Assembly (NCBI GenBank): GCA_030524205.1
Contig: JAUNGZ010000013.1
Span: 1 to 63,446, forward strand
Length of the DNA: 63,446 nucleotides
Reading direction: 5' to 3'
Source: Eubacteriales bacterium
Lineage (GTDB): Bacteria; Bacillota; Clostridia; Oscillospirales; Butyricicoccaceae
Shown here in pieces: positions 1-6,849 of the stretch; within the stretch, counting starts at the first letter, position 1, and every line of letters begins with the position of its first letter. Made by a program: the position numbers and the translations under genes. A model generated the notes under the pieces. That model made no database searches. It was not told where the DNA came from and saw nothing but the letters and a program-made list of their open reading frames with translations.

Positions 1-53
1 CTACCGCTTTATCGGCAAAATTGATTGAATGATACCAATATCTTTAACTATGT
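1..53. other. Left-edge sequence not matching the downstream gene
   Basis: These first bases are AT-rich compared with what follows. They do not continue the reading frame of the regulator that starts at about 54; the frame meets a stop at 45-47. A short open stretch ending in a stop near 26-28 could be the tail of another gene, but it is too short to identify. The junction may be a contig-end error, a deletion or an insertion border. Confidence 0.4.
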
Positions 54-1046
54 GAAACCGGCGCAAGCTATCCCGATATCACACTGCTGCCGCCGCTCGC
101 CCGCGCGCTCGGCCTGACGGTCGACAAGCTGCTCGACTTCCGCGCCCAGCCCACGAACGAGGAGATTCAGGAGCTGACAAAGCGCGTCAGCGTCGTCTTT
201 GAAAAAGACGGCTACGAGGCCGGACAGGCGGCCTGCGAAGCGCTGCTGCGCGACTATCCCGCCTGCCCCACGCTTAAAATCAATATTGCCAACCTGTATT
301 TCCGCTATGTTTCGCTCGACCTGCAAAACCGCCCGAGCGAGCAGCAGGCCGAGCAGTCGATGCAGGACATGCTGCACCGCGCGCTAAAGCTCTTCGAGCA
401 GAGCGAGCAGGAGGCGACCGTGCCCGAGGAGGTCGCGACCGCCCGCGTCATGCGGGTTTCCGCGCTGACCATGCTGGAAAAATACGACGAGGCCGAAGCT
501 ATTCTCGATTCGATCCCGCAGTACCGCGAAATCGACCCGGAATCGTTTTATCCCAGCCTGTACCTCGCCAAGGGCGATTACGACAAGGCGGATGCCTACT
601 GCCGCCGGCAGCTCCGGCAGCACGTGTTCCAAACCGGAATGACGCTGATGAGCCTGACGGCCACCGCCCGCAAAAAGGGCGACAGGGAAATGGCGCACCG
701 CATGGCGGACGCGTTTCAGGCACTGTACGCGTTATTCGGGATAAACGACAGCAACGCCCTGCACATGCAGCTCTTGGTCGCCCTTGACGATGGCGATATC
801 CCCCGCGCGCTCGGCCTGTTTGACGAATACGCCGCCGCCCTGCAGCACTTGACGAACGACGACTCCGGCAACCCGTTTTTCCTGTCCAGCGCGCCCAGCC
901 GCCCGCTTTCGCAAAGCGAGCTGGCGGCGATGAACCACCTGCTGCTGCGCAACGTCGAAAATGAAGAGGCCTACGCCCCCCTGCGCGGCGAGCCGCGCTT
1001 CGAGGCAGCGCTCGAACGCCTGCGCGCCGCCCTGCCCACCGAATAA
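54..1046 (+). CDS. XRE-type regulator with C-terminal TPR-like region, 5' truncated
   Basis: The visible frame begins with residues ETGASYPDITLLPPLARALG, the end of a Cro/C1 helix-turn-helix domain; such domains usually have KWE just before this point. The following ~280 residues are rich in paired helices resembling tetratricopeptide repeats (LARALGL..., ALLRDYPACPTLKINIANLYF, then several ALxxLxxY repeats). This architecture is typical of Clostridial regulators that sense a peptide or small ligand through the TPR part. The recognition helix and the start codon are missing, because the frame hits a stop at 45-47. An internal ATG at 360 exists but would discard the domain. A strong terminator follows the stop codon. 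Family is fairly clear; the target is unknown. Confidence 0.7.
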   Translation, partial: ETGASYPDITLLPPLARALGLTVDKLLDFRAQPTNEEIQELTKRVSVVFEKDGYEAGQAACEALLRDYPACPTLKINIANLYFRYVSLDLQNRPSEQQAEQSMQDMLHRALKLFEQSEQEATVPEEVATARVMRVSALTMLEKYDEAEAILDSIPQYREIDPESFYPSLYLAKGDYDKADAYCRRQLRQHVFQTGMTLMSLTATARKKGDREMAHRMADAFQALYALFGINDSNALHMQLLVALDDGDIPRALGLFDEYAAALQHLTNDDSGNPFFLSSAPSRPLSQSELAAMNHLLLRNVENEEAYAPLRGEPRFEAALERLRAALPTE

Positions 1047-1052
1047 AGAAAG

Positions 1053-1096
1053 CGCCCGCAGCGGCTCAAGCCGCTGCGGGCGTTTTTCCCTTTTTG
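1053..1096 (+). terminator. Rho-independent terminator
   Basis: A 13-bp GC-rich stem (CGCCCGCAGCGGC with loop TCAA) is followed by TTTTTCCCTTTTT. It ends the truncated regulator gene. Confidence 0.9.
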
Positions 1097-1162
1097 TCGA
1101 TCGAGACGCTTTTTACATTCAGAATGGAATCCCCGTATTGCCGGGAAATAAATATAAAAAAA

Positions 1163-1201
1163 CCACGCGGACGCATTTTTTTCGATGCGTTCTCAGCGTG
1201 G
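1163..1201 (-). terminator. Terminator of the 30-codon gene
   Basis: Read on the minus strand, outer arms CCACGC/GCGTGG and inner arms ACGCAT/ATGCGT form a two-part hairpin followed by TTTTTTT. It lies 13 nt after the stop codon of the small ORF. Confidence 0.75.
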
Positions 1202-1213
1202 ACAAATCCGCTT

Positions 1214-1306
1214 TTATTTTTCGCTCTGCGTCTCATGCTCGTCACCGAAAATGAAATCGTCGATGTCCGGCGTGTCGGGCTGCTGCGGGATTCGGATATG
1301 TCGCAT
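1214..1306 (-). CDS. 30-residue acidic micro-protein, function unknown
   Basis: A short ORF encodes MRHIRIPQQPDTPDIDDFIF followed by GDEHETQSEK. It has the full set of gene signals: a promoter at 1346-1373, the ribosome site AAGGAGGTG about 11 nt before the ATG, and its own terminator. The product has a basic N-terminus and an acidic Asp/Glu-rich C-terminus, with no membrane segment and no cysteines. I do not recognise a family. It could be a regulatory peptide, a small binding partner or a leader-type peptide. The signals support translation; nothing shows the role. Confidence 0.6.
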   Translation of the reverse strand: MRHIRIPQQPDTPDIDDFIFGDEHETQSEK

Positions 1307-1345
1307 ACGGATTATCGCACCTCCTTTTTTCTTATTCTGTTATTC

Positions 1346-1373
1346 AGTATAACATAATATGCTGCGAAAACAA
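1346..1373 (-). promoter_or_regulatory. Promoter of the 30-codon gene
   Basis: On the minus strand TTGTTT and TATACT are separated by 16 nt. An inverted repeat GTTACA-CAAA-TGTAAC lies just upstream at 1390-1405 and could be an operator. Confidence 0.6.
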
Positions 1374-1409
1374 GCAAAATTCCTGTAAAGTTACACAAAT
1401 GTAACATTT

Positions 1410-1446
1410 TCAAAAATAAAACAGCCTGCTTACAGCAGGCTGTTTC
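1410..1446 (-). terminator. Terminator downstream of the 6S-like RNA
   Basis: Stem AACAGCCTGCT/AGCAGGCTGTT with a three-base loop, followed on the minus strand by TTTTATTTTT. It ends transcription of the RNA at 1495-1695. A further GC-rich hairpin lies between the RNA and this terminator. Confidence 0.8.
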
Positions 1447-1494
1447 CTTGGCGCCCCGGCCAAAGCCGCAGCTTTGCGCGGGGGAAAATCATCA

Positions 1495-1695
1495 TAAAAG
1501 CCCCGCCCTGCCGATGCGGCCCGATTAGTAACCTGCACGAATATGCAGGTGGGTTTTCTGTTTGGCATGTCTGCGCTTCCAACATCCGCGTGCACACGGG
1601 AGGCCTGCTGCTCGATGTCAAAACCTGTCGAAATCCCGTACTAAAAATGTGGGTTAAAAAGGGGCCGCTGTCGCACAGGGCAGGGTGCGGGGAAA
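1495..1695 (-). ncRNA. ssrS: Probable 6S RNA
   Basis: About 195 nt on the minus strand fold into a long closing stem: CCCCGC/GCGGGG, CCTGCC/GGCAGG and GGGCCGC/GCGGCCC, interrupted by small internal loops. The middle is an open, less paired region. On the 3' side there is a hairpin ACCTGCA/TGCAGGT just before the closing stem. This matches the 6S RNA plan (closing stem, central bubble, 3'-side hairpin), which mimics an open promoter and binds RNA polymerase. The sequence lies directly after the DUF1292 gene and may be processed from its transcript. Identification rests on structure only. Confidence 0.6.
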
Positions 1696-1700
1696 ACGGA

Positions 1701-1970
1701 TTACTCCTCTTCCTCCGCGTGTTCCATTACAATATCAAAAACCGCGTCCGCGATCGCGTCGTCCTCGACCGCTTCCAGCATTTCCTCGCCGTTTTCCTCT
1801 ACGATCTGCATGATGACGACTTCCGCGTCCTCCTCGATCGCAAGCTCGGCCGGAATGAACGCCAGATAGGTCGTGCCTTGATATTCCACGGTGTCGATGT
1901 GTTCAAACTCGACCTCGTTGCCGTCCTCGTCGATCAGCGTGACAAAATCGTTGCCGTACTCCTCGCTCAT
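1701..1970 (-). CDS. DUF1292 domain protein
   Basis: This 89-residue, very acidic protein begins MSEEYGNDFVTLIDEDGNEV and contains the motif tyrosine-leucine-alanine-phenylalanine-isoleucine-proline typical of DUF1292 (YrzB-like) proteins. The family is widespread in Firmicutes with no established biochemical role. A consensus site AAAGGAGGTG precedes the ATG. The C-terminus ends in EEEE. The probable 6S RNA follows within a few bases of the stop codon. Confidence 0.85.
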   Translation of the reverse strand: MSEEYGNDFVTLIDEDGNEVEFEHIDTVEYQGTTYLAFIPAELAIEEDAEVVIMQIVEENGEEMLEAVEDDAIADAVFDIVMEHAEEEE

Positions 1971-2141
1971 CGTTCCGGCACCTCCTTTTGTATTTCAAAT
2001 TTGGGAGGGGGCAGCCCCTCTCCTTATGTTAAGCATAGCAAATCAAGTTCCGTTTGTAAAGTCAAAATTCGGCGCCGCGCACTGTCATAGTATGCCTTCC
2101 ACGCCGACTATCATACCAGCCAAAAACAAAGAAATAAAGCC

Positions 2142-2170
2142 TTGACTTTGCGCATGCTTTCTGGTATAGT
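2142..2170 (+). promoter_or_regulatory. Promoter of infC-rpmI-rplT
   Basis: TTGACT and TATAGT with a 17-nt spacer, about 180 nt before the infC start. This leaves a long transcribed leader. Confidence 0.85.
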
Positions 2171-2177
2171 TATTCAG

Positions 2178-2340
2178 GTAACAAGGAAGAAGGCAATGTC
2201 CTCACCCGCAGCGCTTCAGCGAACGGGTCAATAAGCGTAAAGCCGCTAGCCGCGGTTTTTCGGTTTATGTTTGGGAGGACGGTCTGCTTTGGATCGGTCC
2301 TTTTTCTTTTTGTCTTTCACCCATTTTTGTTTGGAGGTGC
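2178..2340 (+). promoter_or_regulatory. infC operon leader with attenuator-like terminator
   Basis: The leader contains several potential hairpins. The last, AGGAC/GTCCT at 2276-2301, is followed by TTTTTCTTTTT and looks like an intrinsic terminator inside the 5' UTR. In Bacillus this operon is controlled by L20 binding to its leader and causing premature termination. The same logic is plausible here, but I cannot confirm an L20 site. Confidence 0.55.
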
Positions 2341-2346
2341 TTACCA

Positions 2347-2865
2347 ATCAGCAGCATGGAACATCAAATCAACGAAGAGATCCGCGATAAGGAAGTCCGT
2401 CTGGTCGGCGACGACGGCGAACAGCTCGGCATCGTCCCCATCCAGCAGGCGCAGGATATCGCCGCAGAAAAGGGCATGGATCTGGTTAAGATCGCCCCGC
2501 AGGCCAAACCCCCGGTATGCAAAATCATGAACTACGGCAAATACCGCTTTGAACAGGCCAAGCGTGAAAAAGAGGCGCGCAAGAACCAGAAGATCGTGGA
2601 GCTCAAGGAGATCCGCCTGACCCCCAACACCGACATCGGCGACCTGAACACCAAGGTCAAAAACGCCTGCAAGTTCCTCAAGGAAGGCGACAAGGTCAAG
2701 GTTGCGGTCCGCTTCCGCGGCCGTCAGGTAACGCATGCGTCGCTCGGTCAGGATCTGCTCCGTCGCTTTGCTGAAATGTGCAGCGAATGCAGCACGGTGG
2801 AAAAGCAGCCCAAGCTCGAAGGCCGCCAGATGCTTATGTTCTTGGCGCCCATCAAGGAAAAGTAA
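2347..2865 (+). CDS. infC: Translation initiation factor IF-3, ATC start
   Basis: IF-3 binds the 30S subunit, discriminates the initiator tRNA and start codon, and prevents premature 50S joining. The sequence HQINEEIRDKEVRLV near the N-terminus and the C-terminal region with KLEGRQM are family hallmarks; ~172 residues is normal. I place the start at ATC 2347: the site GGAGGTG (2334-2340) lies 6 nt upstream, whereas the first ATG (2356) is 15 nt away. Rare start codons are typical of infC and let IF-3 repress its own translation. First gene of the infC-rpmI-rplT operon. Confidence 0.93.
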   Translation: MSSMEHQINEEIRDKEVRLVGDDGEQLGIVPIQQAQDIAAEKGMDLVKIAPQAKPPVCKIMNYGKYRFEQAKREKEARKNQKIVELKEIRLTPNTDIGDLNTKVKNACKFLKEGDKVKVAVRFRGRQVTHASLGQDLLRRFAEMCSECSTVEKQPKLEGRQMLMFLAPIKEK

Positions 2866-2910
2866 ACCAAAAGCGCGTTTTATGCGCAAATTCAGAGAGG
2901 AGCAACCCTT

Positions 2911-3114
2911 ATGCCTAAGATCAAAACGCACAGCGGTGCAAAGAAGAGATTTTCCGTCACCAAGAACGGCAAGATCAAGAGAGGCCACGCCGGCAAGCGC
3001 CATCTGCTCAACGGCCATGGCAAGAACACGAAGCTCAAGCGTCACCTGCGCAAGGAAGGCTTCGCGGATACCACCAATGTAGCGCAGGTTAAGCGCCTGA
3101 TTCCCTACAAATAA
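2911..3114 (+). CDS. rpmI: 50S ribosomal protein L35
   Basis: A small basic protein of 67 residues starting [20 protein letters not shown], with GHAGKRH and a C-terminal LIPYK, all typical of L35. It sits between infC and rplT, as in most bacteria, and carries its own site GAGAGGAG. It is an assembled component of the large subunit. Confidence 0.97.
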   Translation: MPKIKTHSGAKKRFSVTKNGKIKRGHAGKRHLLNGHGKNTKLKRHLRKEGFADTTNVAQVKRLIPYK

Positions 3115-3149
3115 GTAAAAAACATCTTTTCATATAGGAGGCAATCACA

Positions 3150-3503
3150 ATGGCAAGAGTTAAGGGCGCAATGATGACGCGCAAAAGAAGAAAGAAGATT
3201 TTAAAGCGTGCCAAGGGTTACTGGGGCGCCAAGTCCACCCACTACAAGGTAGCCAATCAGGCGGTTATGAAGAGCCTGAAGTACGCGTATATCGGCCGCA
3301 AGCAGAAGAAGCGCGACTTCCGCCGCCTGTGGATCACCCGTATTTCGGCAGCCGCCAAGTCCTGCGACATGAATTACAGCCGCTTCATGAACGGCCTGAA
3401 GAAAGCCGGCATCGACCTCAACCGCAAGATGCTCGCTGACCTCGCCGTCAACGACAAGGTTGCGTTCGCCGCGCTGGCTGAAAAGGCCAAGGCTGCTCTT
3501 TAA
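3150..3503 (+). CDS. rplT: 50S ribosomal protein L20
   Basis: 117 residues starting [20 protein letters not shown], with the long basic N-terminal helix and the motif [16 protein letters not shown] that are conserved in L20. L20 is needed for early 50S assembly and in Bacillus also represses its operon through the leader. Preceded by ATAGGAGGC. It is the last gene of the operon and is followed by a terminator. Confidence 0.97.
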   Translation: MARVKGAMMTRKRRKKILKRAKGYWGAKSTHYKVANQAVMKSLKYAYIGRKQKKRDFRRLWITRISAAAKSCDMNYSRFMNGLKKAGIDLNRKMLADLAVNDKVAFAALAEKAKAAL

Positions 3504-3541
3504 AAAAACAAAACGGACGCGTTTGCGTCCGTTTTCTTTTT
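3504..3541 (+). terminator. Terminator after rplT
   Basis: Hairpin AAAACGGACGC/GCGTCCGTTTT followed by CTTTTT. Confidence 0.9.
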
Positions 3542-3601
3542 GCCCGCCGCTTTCCGCAGTGGGCGCAGGGATTTTGCGGCCGGTCCGCACAGGGTTTTTT
3601 A

Positions 3602-3630
3602 TTGTGCTTTTTCCCAAAATGCGGTATACT
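3602..3630 (+). promoter_or_regulatory. Promoter of the phosphoribosyltransferase gene
   Basis: TTGTGC, 17 nt, TATACT, about 40 nt upstream of the ATG. Confidence 0.65.
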
Positions 3631-3667
3631 AAGCATATCAGATGAATTGGAGAAAGGTGGTCAATCT

Positions 3668-4306
3668 ATGCAGCAGCCGATCCGCATCGTTTCCCGCGTC
3701 AACAGCAAGCTATATGCCGACGCGATCCCGGGACATTTCGCAACCAACCATTCCCATATCAATTATTATATTGACATGTCGGAGATCAAGCACAGCATGT
3801 CCATGTCGCTTGAGGCGGCGCGCAGCATCGCGTTCCATTTCGCCTCGGTCAGCGTGGATACCATCATGTGTCTGGAAGGCACGGAATATATCGGCGCATA
3901 TCTCGCGCGCGAGCTTTCGGGTTCCAGCATCAGCGGCATGAATTCCGGTAACGAAGTCTACTTGGTCGAGCCGGAAAACAACGTCAACGGTCAATTTATG
4001 TTTGCGGACAACCTGCGCCCGATGATCGAGCACCGCAACGTGCTGGTTTTGGTCAACACCGCTTCGACCGGCCAGACGCTTGCCCAGACGCGCGAGTGCG
4101 TCGAGTATTACGGCGGACGCGTCGCAGGTTATTCCGCTCTGTTTTCCAACATCTCCGAGCTGGACGGCAAGCCGGTCGTCAGCCTGTTCTCGGGCGCGGA
4201 TTTTCCGCATTACCACAATTTCGTGCGCGGCAAGGACTGCCCCGCCTGCGCCGCCGGCACGCCGCTTGACGCAATCGTCACGCCGCGCGGTTACACCAAA
4301 CTGTAA
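3668..4306 (+). CDS. Type I phosphoribosyltransferase-like protein (orotate PRTase-like)
   Basis: 212 residues. The fold pattern (TIMCLEGTEYIGAYLAREL early, then the hydrophobic strand VLVLVNTASTGQTL near residue 125) matches type I phosphoribosyltransferases and is closest in layout to orotate PRTase. The usual PRPP loop carries two acidic residues before the TTGGT stretch; here they read N-T, and the loop is ASTGQTL. The catalytic PRPP site is therefore altered and the protein may be regulatory or act on another substrate. A C-terminal CPAC pair could bind metal. It has its own promoter and terminator, and the start follows GAGAAAGGTGG. No pyrimidine genes are nearby. Confidence 0.65.
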   Translation: MQQPIRIVSRVNSKLYADAIPGHFATNHSHINYYIDMSEIKHSMSMSLEAARSIAFHFASVSVDTIMCLEGTEYIGAYLARELSGSSISGMNSGNEVYLVEPENNVNGQFMFADNLRPMIEHRNVLVLVNTASTGQTLAQTRECVEYYGGRVAGYSALFSNISELDGKPVVSLFSGADFPHYHNFVRGKDCPACAAGTPLDAIVTPRGYTKL

Positions 4307-4310
4307 ACAA

Positions 4311-4353
4311 AAAAAACAGCAGGAACCGTTCATACGGCGCCTGCTGTTTTTTT
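4311..4353. terminator. Bidirectional terminator
   Basis: AAAACAGCAGG/CCTGCTGTTTT hairpin with A and T runs on both sides, between convergent genes. Confidence 0.85.
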
Positions 4354-4703
4354 CATCCGTTCTGACAGTCCCGGCGCGGGCAGCAGCCGCTTCGCGGACA
4401 ATGCGCGCGCGTTTGGCACACCTCAACGTCTCCGCCTTCGATGCGCAGCGTCTTGCCGTTAACCACACAGTCGGCAAGCTTGCGGCGGGCCGCGTTGTAA
4501 ATCGCCTGCACCGTTGTGCGCGCCACGCCCATCTGCGCGGCCGCCTGCTCCTGCTGCAAGCCCTCCAAATCAATCAGGCGCACGGCTTCATACTCGTCCA
4601 GCCCCATGCACACGGTTTGGCCGCAGCAGCCACTGCCGCGCGGCGCAAATTCGCTGCAGCCCGGAGGGCCGCATACGCGGCGGCACTTTTTCGGCCGCGG
4701 CAT
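4353..4703 (-). CDS. DUF134 (UPF0251) helix-turn-helix protein
   Basis: 116 residues starting MPRPKKCRRVCGPPGC, the signature opening of DUF134 proteins. A sigma-factor-like helix-turn-helix follows (GLDEYEAVRLIDLEGLQQEQ, then AAAQMGVARTTVQAIY). The many cysteines (CRRVC, CSEF, GCCGQTVC, and several near the C-terminus) suggest a metal or Fe-S sensor. The ATG overlaps the stop codon of the upstream NifX-like gene, so the two are translationally coupled. The family is usually seen beside dinitrogenase-cofactor-like proteins; the targets are unknown. Confidence 0.85.
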   Translation of the reverse strand: MPRPKKCRRVCGPPGCSEFAPRGSGCCGQTVCMGLDEYEAVRLIDLEGLQQEQAAAQMGVARTTVQAIYNAARRKLADCVVNGKTLRIEGGDVEVCQTRAHCPRSGCCPRRDCQNG

Positions 4704-5098
4704 CAGCCGTGGCCGTGGCAGGCGTGCCCGTGCGAGCCGCAGCTGTGCCCTTCCCCGTGGTTCTCGTGGTGGCTGCACTTCACGTTCGGATCATACCGCA
4801 AAGCGTCGGACAGGAGCGCTTCCACCGCTTGGTCGGCCCCGCCCTGCACGCCGCCGAACAGGCGGATGCCCGCCTCCGCAAGCGCGGCCTGCGCTCCGCC
4901 GCCGATACCGCCGCAGATCAGCGTATCCACGCCGCGCGCTTTTAGAAAGCCGGCCAGCGCCCCATGACCCGAGCCGTCTGTGCCGACGATTTCAGAGGAA
5001 GTGATTTTCCCGTCCGCCACCTCATATAGCTTAAATTGTGCGGTGTGTCCAAAATGCTGGAACACGCCGCCGTTCTCATACGTCACTGCGATTTTCAC
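4703..5098 (-). CDS. NifX/NifB-type (dinitrogenase FeMo-cofactor biosynthesis family) protein
   Basis: 131 residues. The core KIAVTYENGGVFQHFGHTAQF and the ICGGIGGGAQAALAEAGIRLF stretch are typical of the NifX-like fold that carries Fe-S or Mo-Fe clusters. The C-terminus is a His/Cys-rich tail (SHHENHGEGHSCGSHGHACH), a likely metal-binding extension. I use the GTG at 5098 because GAGGAGG lies 8 nt upstream and the family normally starts with M/V-KIAV. No nitrogenase genes are present, so a general metal-cluster chaperone role is more likely. Coupled to the DUF134 gene downstream. Confidence 0.8.
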   Translation of the reverse strand: MKIAVTYENGGVFQHFGHTAQFKLYEVADGKITSSEIVGTDGSGHGALAGFLKARGVDTLICGGIGGGAQAALAEAGIRLFGGVQGGADQAVEALLSDALRYDPNVKCSHHENHGEGHSCGSHGHACHGHG

Positions 5099-5145
5099 TG
5101 TGCGCGCCTCCTCGATAATTTTCGGCATATACCGATTATATGAAT

Positions 5146-5173
5146 AGGATACCACGTTTCCGGCATATGTCAA
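5146..5173 (-). promoter_or_regulatory. Promoter of the NifX-like/DUF134 pair
   Basis: TTGACA, 16 nt, TATCCT on the minus strand. Confidence 0.6.
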
Positions 5174-5180
5174 GAATAAT

Positions 5181-5687
5181 TTATGTGCGGAGCAGCGCGT
5201 ATATGCAGCTGTCGTAAATTTCACCGTATTTGCAAACGCTCTGTCTTTTAATCCCTTCGAGCACAAAACCCAGTTTTTCCAGCACGCGGCGCGAACCTGC
5301 GTTGTGCGCGAAAGGCTCCGCCTCGATGCGGACGATGTCGAACGCTTCGAACGCCGCTGTGCAGATCCGCCTTGCGGCCTCTGTCATCACGCCCCCGCCC
5401 CAATGCTCCTCCGCGAGCCAATAGCCCAACTCGGCGCTGCGGCGGTACACGTCCGCACCGCAGAATACGCCCACGCTGCCCACCGCACGTCCGCCGATCA
5501 CGATTGCACGGCAGATCTGGCGGCTCTCGTCGTCCGCCGCGCACATTGCCACATAGCCCTCCGCGTCCGCCCGCGTGTACGGATACGGAAACACGTCGCG
5601 CAGATTGGCCGCGATTTTTTTATTGTTCGCGCAGGCCGCTATGTCGTCGATAAACCGCGCGTTCCATTTTTCCAGTGTAAAATTCAT
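5181..5687 (-). CDS. GNAT N-acetyltransferase (RimJ/RimL-like)
   Basis: 168 residues. The motif ELGYWLAEEHWGGGVMTEA (acetyl-CoA site) and the later IEAEPFAHNAGSRRVLEKLGF are typical of the ribosomal-protein/small-molecule GNAT group. Starts at the ATG at 5687, which overlaps the stop codon of the upstream membrane gene (ATGA). Substrate not predictable from sequence. Confidence 0.85.
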   Translation of the reverse strand: MNFTLEKWNARFIDDIAACANNKKIAANLRDVFPYPYTRADAEGYVAMCAADDESRQICRAIVIGGRAVGSVGVFCGADVYRRSAELGYWLAEEHWGGGVMTEAARRICTAAFEAFDIVRIEAEPFAHNAGSRRVLEKLGFVLEGIKRQSVCKYGEIYDSCIYALLRT

Positions 5688-5959
5688 TCCCGCTCCCTTC
5701 TCCGATGCCGCCGCACCGTCCATACAAGCGCGGCGCCAAGCAGCAGGCATAAGCAGGCCCAGCCCGCCGGCACGAGCGCCACACCCGCCCACGGCGCGGC
5801 CGCCAGCACCGCCCTGCCCGCGGCATAAAGCAGCAGTAACGCCGCACCCCAAGCGATACGCCCTCTTTTCGTGCCGATCCGCATGGCAATACACGCGCCC
5901 AGCGACACGAACGGCAGTAAAATCAAATATGTGCCGGCGGCGTTCAGCAGACCAACCAT
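5684..5959 (-). CDS. Small membrane protein, function unknown
   Basis: 91 residues with three hydrophobic segments and a short, very basic C-terminus (RRHRRRE). The start follows GGGAGGTGG with proper spacing; a longer frame upstream is not needed. Coupled by an ATGA overlap to the acetyltransferase. I recognise no family. Confidence 0.65.
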   Translation of the reverse strand: MVGLLNAAGTYLILLPFVSLGACIAMRIGTKRGRIAWGAALLLLYAAGRAVLAAAPWAGVALVPAGWACLCLLLGAALVWTVRRHRRRERE

Positions 5960-5984
5960 GCGGCCACCTCCCTTTGCTGCTCCC

Positions 5985-6013
5985 AGTATAGCACAAAACC
6001 GCCGGACAAACAA
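5985..6013 (-). promoter_or_regulatory. Promoter of the membrane protein/acetyltransferase pair
   Basis: TTGTTT, 17 nt, TATACT on the minus strand, directly after the trmB terminator. Confidence 0.65.
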
Positions 6014-6040
6014 GAAAAAGCGGCCTTACCGGCCGCTTTA
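6014..6040 (-). terminator. Terminator of trmB
   Basis: AAAGCGGCC/GGCCGCTTT stem with TTTTTCTT following on the minus strand. Confidence 0.85.
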
Positions 6041-6051
6041 CCGCGCTCTAT

Positions 6052-6711
6052 TTACTTGCGCAGGAACTCGGGCAGGCGCCGCCGGGCTTCCAGCCGGTAA
6101 ATGCGCGCGCCCTCCGCGGAAAATTTCTCCTCGTACTCGGTCATCACGTTGCCCTCCAAGTCCGAATGGTGCAGATCGAGCGAAATATTTTGCAGCAGCC
6201 AGCCGAACTGGCAGATTTCAGCGAGCGTCCACTCGAAAAACCGCTGGTTGTCGGTTTTAAAGCAGAGGTCGCCCTTCTGCGTCAGGATTTCGTCGTACAC
6301 CTCGAGGCAGGCGCGCCACGTCAGGCGGCGCTTGCGCTGGCGGTTGGGCGGCCACGGATCGGAGAAGTTGAGGTAGATGCGGTCGACCTCGCCGGGAGCG
6401 AACACGGCGCGCAGCTCGGCCGCGTCAAAGGAAACAAAGCGCAGATTGGGCAGCGGATGCCGCTGGCAGCGCTCGGCCGCCATGATCAGCGCGCCTTCCT
6501 CCCGCTCGACCGCGATAAAGTTGATTTCCGGGTGCTTCTCGGCCATGCCGATGGCAAACCGCCCTTTTCCGCAGCCGATCTCAACATGCAGCGGATGGTC
6601 GTTTGCAAACAGCGCGCGCCACTTGCCGCGGTTTTCCACCGGTTCAAACGCCATTACGTCGGCGCAGGCCGCGAAACGAACGTCCAGATTTTTCTTTTTG
6701 CGCATTCTCAT
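6052..6711 (-). CDS. trmB: tRNA (guanine-N7)-methyltransferase
   Basis: 219 residues. The SAM-binding motif EIGCGKG lies at residues 44-50, NFSDPWPP at about 115-122, and a C-terminal TEYEEKF segment is present, all diagnostic of TrmB. The enzyme makes m7G46 in the variable loop of tRNAs. The basic MRMRKKK N-terminus is common. Single gene with its own promoter and terminator, divergent from malQ. Confidence 0.95.
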   Translation of the reverse strand: MRMRKKKNLDVRFAACADVMAFEPVENRGKWRALFANDHPLHVEIGCGKGRFAIGMAEKHPEINFIAVEREEGALIMAAERCQRHPLPNLRFVSFDAAELRAVFAPGEVDRIYLNFSDPWPPNRQRKRRLTWRACLEVYDEILTQKGDLCFKTDNQRFFEWTLAEICQFGWLLQNISLDLHHSDLEGNVMTEYEEKFSAEGARIYRLEARRRLPEFLRK

Positions 6712-6752
6712 GCGTCGAACCTCTCTTTTTCTCGGTATTTTACAGCCTTTTT

Positions 6753-6781
6753 ATTATATCTTCCGCACGTGCGGATGGCAA
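6753..6781 (-). promoter_or_regulatory. Promoter of trmB with palindromic spacer
   Basis: TTGCCA, 17 nt, TATAAT on the minus strand. The spacer contains the perfect 14-bp palindrome TCCGCACGTGCGGA (6762-6775), a possible operator. Confidence 0.7.
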
Positions 6782-6787
6782 GCGAAA

Positions 6788-6817
6788 TTGACAAATTTCC
6801 ATATGGCACGGTATAAT
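6788..6817 (+). promoter_or_regulatory. Promoter of malQ
   Basis: Consensus TTGACA and TATAAT with an 18-nt spacer. Confidence 0.85.
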
Positions 6818-6849
6818 AGCATATGATTTGATTTGGGGGAAGAATGTTT

